Shown: positions 22,902 through 33,799 of the stretch, one piece after another | Position numbering within the stretch: position 1 is the stretch's first letter | How the letters are laid out: the number at the start of each line of letters is the position of its first letter | NCBI GenBank assembly: GCA_034509735.1 | Contig: JACGWO010000004.1 | Coordinates: 21,247,395-21,311,394 of the forward strand | Direction: 5' to 3' | Length of the DNA stretch: 64,000 nucleotides | Source of the DNA: Sesamum alatum | Taxonomy: Eukaryota > Streptophyta > Magnoliopsida > Lamiales > Pedaliaceae | Position numbers and translations under genes: made by a program | Notes under the pieces: model-generated | What the model saw: the letters and a program-made list of their open reading frames with translations, nothing else | What the model was told of the DNA's origin: nothing | Database searches by the model: none

Positions 22902-24730
22902 GGCAAAATTACATTTTTGGTCCTGTAACTTTAGGCTATTAGCACTTTTAGTCCTGTAATTTTCGTGGTTTACAGATTTCGTCCTTTTTTTTACACATTT
23001 AGTCCTACACAACTCAATTTTGATCCTTTTTTAACACATTTAGTCCTGCCTTTACACTTTTGGTCCACCGGTAAATTTTTCGGCCAATTCGATTGGCCGG
23101 AATGCCACGTCAAATAGCACGTCATCTGCCACGTGAGATTTGTAGATAGACAAAATTATATTTTTGGTCCTGTAACTTTAGGCTATTAACACTTTTAGTC
23201 CTATATCTTTCGTAGTTTACACATTTAGTCCTGGACATCTCAATTTTGGTCCCTTTTTAAAAAATTTAATCCTGCCTTTACATTTTTTGGTCCACCGATT
23301 AACGAAAAAACATATAACAAATGAAAAATGGAGATACAATTAACATAGAACTTTGAAAGGTGTCATATGCCGTTATTTGAACACACAAGTATACATGATT
23401 TATTGATCCACGCAAAAGAAAGTTCAAAAGGAGCACAACTTGCTTTATTCACTATTTTAAAAAAAAGGCCCAATAGGGAAGCATCTCTTCCCTTTATTAG
23501 CAGGGGAGCACCTTATGGTAATGAGCTTTATACTTTTTTCACTTTGTTATCTTCTTTTTCTTCGTCATCGTTGTCTTCCTCCTCCTCCTCCTCCTCCTCC
23601 TCCTCCTCCTTAACATGTCTCTTTGGACCTGAAAAGGGGGGGGGGGAGGGATTGTTCAAAAAATTCATGTACCATATGGTGCACTAAAAAAAATTACTAT
23701 TACTACATTTTTAATGACTATGGCTAAAAACCGTGCGAAATAGTAATTTTTTTTAATCATTAAAAATGTAGCAATAGTAATTTTTTTTAATGACTATGGC
23801 TAAAAACCGTGCGAAATAGTAATTTTTTTTAACCATTAAAAATATAGCAATAGTAATTTTTTTAAATGACTATGGCTAAAAACCGTGCGAAATAGTAATT
23901 TTTTTTAATCATTAAAAATGTAGTAATAGTAATTTTTTTTTTAGTGCACCATATGGTACATGAATTTTTTGAACAACCCCCCTCCCCCCCCCCCCCCCCC
24001 TTCAGGTCCAAAGAGACATGTTAAGGAGGAGGAGGAAGAAGACAATGATGACGAAGAAAAAGAAGATAACAAAGTGAAAAAGCATAAAACTCATTACCAT
24101 AAGGTGCTCCCCTGATAATAAGGGGAAGATATTCCCTATTGGCCTTTTTTTTTAATAATGAATAAAGCAAGTTGTGCTCCTTTTGAACTTTCTTTTGCGT
24201 GGATCAATAAATCATGTATACTTGTGTGTTCAAATAACGGCATATGACACCTTTCAAAGTTCTATGTTAATTGTATCTCCATTTTTCATTTGTTATATGT
24301 TTTTTTGTTAATCGGTGAACCAAAAAATGTAAAGGCAGGATTAAATTTTTTAAAAAGGGATCAAAATTGAGATATGCAGGACTAAATGTGTCAAAAAAAG
24401 GACGAAATGTGTAAACTGCGAAAGATACAGGACTAAAAGTGTTAATGGCCTAAAGTTACAGGACCAAAAATATAATTTTGTCTATCTACAAATCTCACGT
24501 GGCAGATGACGTGCTATTTGACGTGGCATTCCGGCCAATCGAATTGGCCGAAAAATTTACCGGTGGACCAAAAGTGTAAAGGCAGGACTAAATGTGTTAA
24601 AAAAGGACCAAAATTGAGTTGTGTAGGACTAAATGTGTAAAAAAAAAGGACGAAATTTGTAAACCACGAAAGTTACAGGACTAAAAGTGCTAATGGCCTA
24701 AAATTACAGGACCAAAAATGTAATTTTGCC
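22902..24730. mobile_element. Near-perfect palindrome (family A), arms of about 780 bp, nested
   Basis: It starts GGCAAAATTACATTTTTGG and ends with the exact inverse. The two arms match almost base for base from the ends to about 23690 and 23942. Each arm holds two tandem copies of the terminal-type sequence (22902 onward and about 23153 onward in the left arm) and then a unique stretch (23340-23660) with a TCC repeat and a G-run. It is flanked by ATATATATA on both sides (22893-22901 and 24731-24739). That fits a 9-bp duplication, though the sequence is low complexity. A transcript through it would fold into a very long hairpin. Confidence 0.8.
23694..23945. repeat. Central tandem repeat, 76-bp period, about three copies
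   Basis: The unit contains AATGACTATGGCTAAAAACC, then GTGCGAAATAGTAA, then ATTAAAAATGTAGCAATAG. Copies start near 23713, 23789 and 23865. It forms the centre of the palindrome; the outer parts of the units also pair with each other. Confidence 0.75.
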
Positions 24731-25454
24731 ATATATATAATTCATTTCAAGAGATTCTTATAGAAATTATTCTATTAAATGCAACTATATATTTATAAAA
24801 ACCTCTTAAAATAATATATATATATATATATATATATATGAAACCTATCAAAAAATCTAGTTCAAAAGTATATTCCATCAACTTTCTATTCGAAACTCTA
24901 ATCATTCAATAAACATTTTTAAAGTTTAACTTTTCTAGACTTAATCTCTAACACTTAAGATAAGAAAAAATTATTAATGTAGATTTTTTTATTATATTTT
25001 TCAATTAGATAAATTTTATCAAATTAATTCATAATTTTGATATTTTTTAATAATTGAAAATGAGGGAAAAAAAAAAAAGAGGCCGCTTATTTTAAATTAA
25101 GCAATATGTTATTATTATGTTCACAAGAGTTCGAAGTTTTGATTATTTACATAAGATAATTACATCATATTAAACATACAAAAATATAAAAGAGTTATTT
25201 TTCCACTTAAAAAAGGACTAATTTGATAATTTTACAAACTTAAGGGACTGCAGTGAAAATCAAACTTTGATTGACCATTATACCCTCTAAAAGGTCAAAA
25301 TCCGGTCACATTTTCACCGAAAACGATCAGAGAGACCAAACTGAGACAAAAATTAAAGTTTAAAGATGCTAAAGTCAAAAAATGAACTTGAGGGACTAAA
25401 ATGATTCTAAACAAAAATTTAAGGGACGAAATGTAACATTTACCCTAAATTTTA

Positions 25455-25870
25455 ATATAAGAAAAAATATATGTACAACAGCTATACAGTTTCACGTAAT
25501 CGCCCAAATTATCCTCCAAATTCTATATACTGTCAGAACTTCTACAATTTGTTAGTAGTAAAAAATATAATTATTAAAAATAATTTTCAAACATTCCAAC
25601 TTCAGCTTTTTCTACCGCATTTTATTTTCAAACACTCTAAACTTTTATGACTGATTAATTTATAATTTCCCCTTAAATTTATTTCCACAAATAAAATAGA
25701 TATCAATTACTAACACTCCATTTAATAAAATAGATATCAATTACTAACACCCCTAAGAGGAAATTCTAGTTTGAAACATTACTAACATAAAATGTCAAGA
25801 GATTGTTCATAGGTATTTGTTGCTCAACCCAAGTGTAGTTAGGTCGTGCGTGCTCTGGTTAAATGGCGCA
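25455..25870. other. AT-rich spacer with a short direct repeat
   Basis: AAAATAGATATCAATTACTA occurs twice, 33 bp apart, near 25695 and 25728. Nothing else is recognised. Confidence 0.45.
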
Positions 25871-26175
25871 GGGAAAATTGCATTTTGGCCCGACATGCTA
25901 GGATATTTTTTAATTTAATCCTATTTATTACAATTTTATCACATTACATCCCATAAGTGTAAAATTTTCTCAAATTTAATCCTTACGTGCATTTCTCGTC
26001 TAATAAATAACAGAAAATGCACATCAGTAGCTAATGGCTCCGTTAATTATTGGACACAAAATGCACGTGAAGACTAAAATTGAAAAAAAATTCAACTTAT
26101 AGAATACAGTATTAAAAAATCATAACAAACGAAACTAAATTAAAAAACATCCTAACATATCGGACCAAAAAATCC
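25871..26175. mobile_element. Palindromic miniature element, decayed
   Basis: It starts GGGAAAATTGCATTTTGGCC and ends near ATCGGACCAAAAAATCC. Facing blocks include GACATGCTAGGATATTTTT against AAAAACATCCTAACATATC, and 'ATTACATCCCATAAGTGT' against its inverse. The ends have drifted and no clean target duplication is seen. Confidence 0.55.
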
Positions 26176-26438
26176 GAACGGCGTCCATATTAATTGGCTC
26201 CGTAGTTCGGCAAGAACCAGTTGAATAGACAAGGCTGCATTTCAAGCAAGCTGGACCATGGGTCGTACCCCGCTAAGTCACCATTTATTCATACCACCTA
26301 TCCAGAATTTCAAAATCAATTACAGACCTCTGAAGATAACAAATCACATCATGGCCAATGAGGGTACACTTCACACAGATTGGAGCATTGTAGGAGGATA
26401 GGCAACACTCGATATCACACGAAGATTAAGTTGAATCA

Positions 26439-29400
26439 TCATATCCTTAGCTTCTTCCCAGGATGTGATTCATCTTCATGCATCCTGCTGTCATCATTTT
26501 TCTCACCGTTCTCAGCCTTCTTCCTGGCAAGTATTTTGTTTATCTTGTGCAGGTCGTTGGTGAGTTTCTGCTCTCTGTTCTGTTTGCGGGTCTTTCGACC
26601 ATCTTGCATCTTTACACCAAACTGAAATGCAGCTTTTGGCATTGCTTCCTTCTGCTCATTGTATGTAGCCCATTCTTCTTCCGTCTCAAAGTCCCAACGG
26701 TGAAGGCGTCCCTTTGCCTGTCGAAAAATTAGAAGTCAACCTTATGTTACCCCATAGTAACACAGAAAACTTTTACATTGTAATCTACAATGTTCATCTA
26801 TAATCTTTCGAATGTTTTCTAATGTATGTCAAGGGATCTTAGGCAGTAGTTGAACGAGTCATTGTGGCAAGTGAAACTGCTCATTCCGCTGATTGCAACT
26901 GAAGGAAAAGCTATAGTTCTTACTGGTCTCATTCCTCCTATTACATTCAGTAGTACTATAATTCTGTCTGCATATGCTTATTTTCATCAGTATGGGAAAT
27001 AACAGAAAAATACTCACCCGTCCACCCATGTCCATTTTGGATAAATCATCTTCATCATCACTGTCGACAATCTCACGGTTATATTCTTGGTAACCAGGAT
27101 AGCATTCAGAGTAACTCTCAGATATAAAATTAGGGTCTTTCTCCCGAGCATCCTTCTCCCTTAGTTGTTGAAGCCGCTGATCATCCCTCTTAAACACGGA
27201 TCCTAAGCCCCTATCCTTCTCTTCTTGAGTCATAAAGCGTGGGTCCTGGAGGACGTTTGAACCAGCTTGCATATCATAACTCTGAATGTCTTGCTGGAGA
27301 TATTGCTCAGGGTAAGCCAGCTGTTCAGCATATTGGTAGTTCTGCCACTCTCCCTGGTAGCTGCCAGCCAATGCTTGTGCTTGCAAAGCATCATATCCAT
27401 TCTGAAAGAAGAAAATATCATTAAACGAATGTAGAACAATGAAATTGAAGTGTTCTGATGAAATGAGATGGAGCTTATAGTATAGAGTGGTAAGATGAAT
27501 TGTTCTTAGAAGAAAAGAAGAATCAAGAATAAAGTAAAGAAAACCTGATCTAACGGAGTAAATCATTTATGTCGAAAGCCTAACCAAATATGCACTCACC
27601 GATTGTTGCCAACCATGAGACAGCTCAGCTGGTGGGACCGGGCCATAGGCAGGTTCAGCAAAGTAGGAATTTTTCTCTTTATTTCGAGGAGATTCTTCCA
27701 TGTCCTCTGAAATTGGGCTTTGGCTCATATCTTTACTTGGAATAGCATAGTCTATACCTTCACCCACAAAAATATCCTCCTCTTCTTTCCTAACACCAGT
27801 TGATTCCCGCTTCTCTTTTGGATCAGGAAGAATCTGTTTGGGAAGTGGGGGAGGTGGTGGTAGGGTTTCCCGTACAGTTTGATTCTTCATAGAATCAGAT
27901 TTCAATATCCTCTCATCCTCTTCATATCCATTAGGAACAGACAAAATCTTTCCTGTATAATAAATGCCATATTAAAACAGGCGTATTACCATGTTCAGGA
28001 AATGAAAAGTCCAATGAAGGAGAATAAGAATGGATAGCTCTTAATCAAAAATGAAAATAAACATATAACAAGTTGAAGTCACATACAGAAAAGGTGAACA
28101 AATAAGAGAAGTGCCATATTAATGCCTATGCAACGGTGTCAGTATTCTGTGCAACCTCCTCATGGACATGCTCTAGAATCTAGATGCACTTTAGTTTATC
28201 TTAAGTAATTAAACAGCACATCAATATCATGAGGACGTCAAGAGTCAAAATGATAACAATACCAGAATAGGACTATCACCACTAGAATATACATGTACAA
28301 TCACTAGAATTGAGACCATAGTTTTGCAATCATTTGGTTACCAAAATCACCTTTTGCGTCTTTGTCTTTCTTCTTCTTTTTCAGAACTTTCCCTGATGAC
28401 CCAAGGCGCAGATATGTCATTATTTTAGCAATCCGGTCCAAAACTGAACCATCAACGCTCACAGTAACCATTTCCTGGAAAGAAACAAAGGATAAATAGT
28501 TCTCATAACCATCAAGAGAACACAAAGGCACCAACAGAAATACCACAAGAAAGAAAACAAAGAAAAAATGAAGTACCTCAGGAACAGGACAATCAGCTTT
28601 ACTTCTGTGGACAGTTGTTGGAATATCATGAGAATACCCATTCTCCTGGCATACATGCAACATAATTTTTTTATTAGACATATCTCAGACAGCAACAATT
28701 CAAGGAAGAGAAGGAAAACTATTTAAGCTCTGAAAGCACAAACGTATTGTCTCTATAAGCACACTCTAAGCAAAAGTGCTACCTAACCAGTTCAGGAGAA
28801 ATGTATATGCCACTGTTTATTAAGTCGAAAACATTCATGCATAATGTCAGGATAATATCTATCTATGTTGTGAAAAGAAAGCAAGGTTTACTTGAGTTAA
28901 ATAAGTTAGTAGCAGGCACCAGGTTCACATATTGATATGATAAGAAAGGGGCTGAATGAGCAAGAACGATAATGCAACAGGGAGAAGGAGCCGAAAAAAA
29001 TACTTAAGCATTATCATCTATATCAAGCAGTCAATTCAACTAAAAACTGAAAAGGCCACAGTTACAGATGGTATGTAAAGGTTTAGCAGAAGAATTGTTT
29101 CCTCTTTATTTCAGCAGATAGACAAAAGCATTGCTAGTGAATGACAGTTAATACTATAAGAGATTCAAGACAAATCTTTTAGAGTTCATGTTAGACAGAA
29201 GAAAGCAACAAAAGATCGCAACACTGGAAAGTTGAGAATCTCACCATGTTAAATATAAAAGCCATTCGTCCAGGAAGGAACATTTCATTTGTCTTGATGA
29301 CAGTTTGTGGCTTGACTATCCACTGATAAACAGACTGTAAAAGAAAGAAATATATTACAGTTATCTGGAGAATAATTATCATGCATCAGCCACAAAATTG

Positions 29401-31893
29401 CAGAAAAGATGCAGACCTTTGCTGATGCAGTGCGAAAAGCTACTGGCTGGTCATCCTTTTGTCCTCTGTCAAAGAAGAGGCATTCAGCATCAAGGAAACT
29501 GAATTACCAAGTCATATCATTTACATCAAGTTCCATAAATCATGCTATCCTTTGACAAATCTACAAACCCTCTGGCTCTGGCATGTCAGATACCGTCAGC
29601 CTGGATTCTATACAAAGGCTTCCCCTTCAAATAAAAGGTCTCCATCTCATAGTACAAGGTAATTTTATATCAATGCCACACCTTCTACTTTACCAGAATA
29701 AAATAAATAAAAATGATACAAAAGTTTGGGAGTATTTAGAGTAAGCAGGTGCTTAATACAAACCAACAATCAGAAAAGATCTGAGAACATTTAGAACCAA
29801 ACCTGTACACACTTATGATCAAACAAGAGTTACATACTTTGATTTTCCATCAGTCTCCTCCCCAACATCAGGCTTCTTGTCTATTTCACTTCGCACTTTA
29901 TGAAGCAAAGCATAATCCAACCCTTTGACCAAATGCGTGTGCTCAACATCACCTGAATGACATAATGAGCCAACTATAAGAGAAGTCCATTGGAAAACAG
30001 AGGAGCCAAACTCAGACTCATCTTCACTCAACTATCATCAAGACAATTGATAAGGGTTTTCAACTTTTCATAGCGATAGAAATGAACCCTCAAGTCCAGG
30101 GCATTGTGGGGAGACAAAACAATATATTAGGTTCAAATGCATGATGTAACATACGAGTTGCCCGCTTGAACAAAGTGATTAGTATTTCATCACTCCCAAA
30201 TTTAAAGGAAACCTGAGTAATCAGATAAAGACCCAAAGATGTAAGAATATATAACCTCTCACATATTTAGTAACAACAACATTCAGAAAATCCTTCCAAA
30301 CTCTAGCACCAGGACAATAAACCGAGCAGCTGAAGCCCAAGTAAGCTTGGCTATTCTAAAGTGATTGAAGCTTTCTCATGTCAAATAAACAACTTAACTT
30401 ATTGTTTAGCTCATAAAATACACAAGCCAGGCTCCAACTCATCTAGGTAAAGAAAGCATACTCCATGGATGTTCAAGGTATTCAAGGACTCTAATACATG
30501 TCACCAATACACCCAGAAATTCTTACAAGGTCCAAGAAAGCAAGATTTTGTAGATTGAAATGAGCACCTCAAGTTCGCCTGGGTAAAGCCCATTCAAGGC
30601 AAGCTCATCAAAGAGATGACTCAAGCTCAACGTATTTTAAGCTTATAAAAACAACAAGAGCCTGACTCAAGCCTGTCTAGACAAAGAAAGCATTTATACC
30701 ACTATTGAAACTAAGAAAGCATCAATTGGGTAAAAGTCCATGTTGAATGTCTTTCAAAAGTTGGAAAATACGCAGCTTGACTTTCATTAAACCAACACCA
30801 GCTTCGTCAGGATAAAGCATGCCTCAGCACAAAATTTTCATTTGTTTCCCAGATAATAATAAGCAGAGTTAGCTTATTTGAGAAACATATTAAACTAAGC
30901 AATCTTTTGACATGATTGTGGGTCAGAAAAACTGAGAACTAGATGGAGTAAGAAATGGCCATCGCTAGTCATTTGTGGGATATAGGATGGTTGGAGCTGA
31001 GTGTTCTTTGGTGGCAGCAATGATTCACACTTGCCCTTCTTGTGAGGAACATGATCGGGTAGATAATAGATATGAATGCGATTACCAACCACAGCCAATA
31101 AAAAGTCTCTTTTTTCCTAGTCTGCCCTAATTATTCATTTGCATGCAAACTAGAATCAGAATACACAAATTCTAATAAATAAGAACTCCACTCTAAAATA
31201 ACAGTAATAACTAACTAATCAAGTAAGCTCCTACCTCCAAGATATTTGCTCTTCTCAATAGATAACTTGTGTGCATCAGCAGACCTATTAACCACCACCA
31301 AAAAATGGTTATTAGACACAGAAACAGAACTGTATTAAAATACCAAGAGAATGCACAAGTATAGCAAGAGATGGGTATGGCACAGTATCTCACAGAAGAT
31401 CAACATTTCCCGGGGGAGCAACAGCATGAAAGGACGTCAACTCAGTAATCTCATAATCCGGATTTTGATCTTCTCTCCGTTCTTTTGCCCGGTCCCTGTA
31501 TTTCGGCTGCTCCGGCTCTTCCTGCTTCTCCTCCTTACTGCAAAGATCAATCAACACTCTCAGAAAACATAGCAATACACACAAACCAAAAACAGCAGCT
31601 CCACACATTCCAATAAACAATTACAACATCAATTAACCGTATCTCGTAGCAAAACGAGCTCAGCATACATTAACAAAAAGTCTTCAAAAGAACTCAAATG
31701 CACATCAGACAAACGCCAAAGAAACAAAATCTCCCAACTTCACCAGAAACTTTTGAAATTAACACCAAAAAAACAAGAACAAAAAAACAAAAAAAAAGCA
31801 TAAGAATTGAAGCAGAGAAGATGGAGATATCGAAACAAACACGTACTGGTGGCGCCGGATTGTTTTCTCCTTGTGATTACGCTTCGTCGACAT
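26439..31893 (-). CDS. SMU2: SMU2 / RED (IK) homologue, spliceosome-associated protein
   Basis: RED/IK proteins join the spliceosome before activation and partner with SMU1. Eleven exons join in frame to 567 residues: 31893-31847, 31537-31394, 31284-31235, 29952-29838, 29465-29417, 29334-29245, 28645-28577, 28474-28351, 27952-27600, 27401-27018 and 26717-26439. All introns are GT-AG. The N-terminal RED domain is clear: KYRDRAKERREDQNPDYE, FHAVAPPGNVDL, DAHKLSIEKSKYLGGDVEHT and HLVKGLDYALLHKVRSEI. A lysine run (VLKKKKKDKDAK), a proline run, and a C-terminal part with LQDPRFMTQEEKDRGLGSVF and AKGRLHRWDFETEEEWATYN follow. Length is close to the family norm of about 560. The first ATG gives MSTKRNHKEKTIRRHH, a basic start that fits. 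The largest intron (29953-31234) contains repeated 40-bp blocks. Confidence 0.95.
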
Positions 31894-32368
31894 CACTAAA
31901 CAAGTACGCTGAACAGATTATTTCCGACAAAATCAGATCAATTTTTCGCGGTTAGGGCTTTTTGATGGGAAATTTGCTACTTGAATCGTCAGAGTATGAA
32001 GGATGAGGGTTGGCCGTTTAGCCGTTCGCTTTTACGTATTGGTTTATACATTTACATATTTACCCTTCATCTTTGCCCCTGAAACCAGGCCCGAATTTCA
32101 GGCCCAATACAAACTCTGGATTCATTTTCTGGACCGGAATGTAACGATATAGAAAAGTACTCTTTGGACTTTGGACATAATTATCTGGGGATAATTAGAC
32201 TTTTCTCCCATGAGATTTTGTGTAATTATATAATTTATTGTGTCTGAAATGTGTCGATGTAAATTAAATTATAACTTCAAGAATTGTATTTATAATTTTT
32301 TTAAAAAATTAGAAATATTTATATAATTATACTTAACTAAAAATAATTCTATGTGATGGTCGTGGAAA
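31894..32368. promoter_or_regulatory. Upstream region of SMU2
   Basis: It contains the SMU2 leader and promoter on the minus strand. A plus-strand open frame overlapping the SMU2 first exon and first intron (31698-31955) is an overlap artefact. No specific promoter element is claimed. The right part is AT-rich. Confidence 0.35.
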
Positions 32369-33511
32369 GGGTAAATTACATTTTTGGTCCTATAAGTGGA
32401 CTTATTTTCAATTTTGGTCCCATACTGTACATAATTAACACATTGCATCCCATATGTGCCTTTTTTTCCCCCAATTTCAGGACACGAAGGGGTTCGTTAA
32501 ATACTTAACAGTTGATGTTAATTCCGTTAAGTAGCTGTAAATTTGGAGGAAAATTTGGTGGGAAAGGCTTGTTCCTTCTTCTTCTTCTTCTTTTTTTTTA
32601 TATAAATAGCTTATTATTTATAATGGATAATAATGTAATAAATTTTAATGTATCATATATTATATATGTCGTTATGTTAATAATGTCTAAATTTTCATTA
32701 AATTCAGAAATAAGAATTGTAATAATCGGAACCAAATTCAAAATTTTTGGAAATATAGACTGCATTAATAAAAGTTGGATGTTGATCAACGATTACAAAA
32801 TAGTGAAACCAAATGTACATTTTGTAATTATTGATCAACATCCAATTTTTATTAATACAATTTATATTTCTGAAAATTCTAAATTTGGTTCCGATTATTG
32901 CAGTTTTCATTTCTTAATTTATTAGAAATTTAGGTATTATTATCATAATACCATAGATAATATATACATTAAAATTCATTGCATTAGAATTCATTAGATA
33001 ATAAGTTATTTATATGACGAGAAAGAAGGATCAAGCCTTTCCCACAAAACTTTCCCTTCAAATTTACAGTGACTTAACGGGATTAGCATCAACCGTTAAA
33101 TATTTAACTGAAATCCCTTTTGTGTCCTGAAACTGGAAAAAAAAATGCACATATACGATGCAATGTGTTAATTATGTACAGTATGCAACCAAAATTGAAA
33201 ACAGATCCACTTATAGGACAAAAAAATGTAAGGGATAATCATATTTACACCTCCTAACCTATGGTCTGTTTACACAAATCACCTATGTCTTTTGAATAAT
33301 TACACATACATCCACTAAAATGTAAGCATCATTTACACATATCACCCCTATTTTTTTAGAAAATTACACTTACACCCCTCAAAAGAATCAACATTATTAC
33401 ACAAACTACCCCTATTTTTTGGCTATCAAAGATGATTTCTGTAATTATACAAAAAATATAGATGGTTTGTGTAAGTAGACTATAGGTCAGAGAGTGTAAA
33501 TGTAATTTACC
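32369..33511. mobile_element. Composite palindromic element
   Basis: The first palindrome (32369 to about 33227) begins GGGTAAATTACATTTTTGGTC. Its arms meet at a central hairpin (32720-32910) in which AAAGTTGGATGTTGATCAAC faces its inverse. A second palindrome (about 33228-33511) starts GGGATAATCATATTTACACC and ends GTGTAAATGTAATTTACC. The outermost ends of the pair are inverse to each other. The flanks GTCGTGGAAA and GTTGTGGAAA match at 9 of 10 bases, as if the pair moved as one unit. Reading frames inside are shadows of the palindrome. Confidence 0.6.
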
Positions 33512-33799
33512 GTTGTGGAAAACGATGGATTGCATGCCAACGGCTGAATGCCGATGCTTGGACAACAAAATACTGCCGGCCCGGGCGGGTGGCTGAAAAC
33601 TTCAAAGTTCGTTCTATCTATCACAGACCAAGTAATATAAATATTCTAACCTAAACTAAAACCAGAATTAACTACCAGACAGAACTTATGTTACAATTCA
33701 TTGCAACATTGCATTGGTGGGAACGCCCTTTAATTTTCATAATCTTACCTTGTTATTTAAGGACTTTTTTCTATGCACTGAAACCATTCAACCAAGATC

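Larger units (their letters stand above)
22281..25445. mobile_element. Large palindromic (foldback) Mutator-type element carrying another in its loop
   Basis: Ends GGGAAAATATCACATTTAGTC (left) and the inverse of GGGTAAATGTTACATTTCG (right) face each other. A perfect 9-bp duplication TAAATTTTA flanks them (22272-22280 and 25446-25454). Arms of roughly 600 bp pair across the element: 'CCGGTGGAAATATGGCCG' at left against its diverged inverse near 25300, and AAAGTTGGTGGGATG near 22840 against CATCAACTTT near 24880. The original loop is the AT-rich stretch around 24740-24815. A second palindromic element (22902-24730) sits there. No coding capacity is evident in the outer arms. Confidence 0.8.

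Noticed and set aside
23367..23687. Plus-strand frame with a long serine run as a real gene
   Set aside because: The serine run is a TCC microsatellite, and the frame lies inside a palindromic element that repeats it inverted. Kept only as a possible captured fragment.
31698..31955. Plus-strand frame of 85 codons
   Set aside because: It is antisense to SMU2 exon 1 and its first intron. SMU2 is intact across eleven exons and explains the sequence.
32512..32925. Open frames on both strands of 60-137 codons
   Set aside because: They are mirror images produced by the palindrome at 32369-33227.
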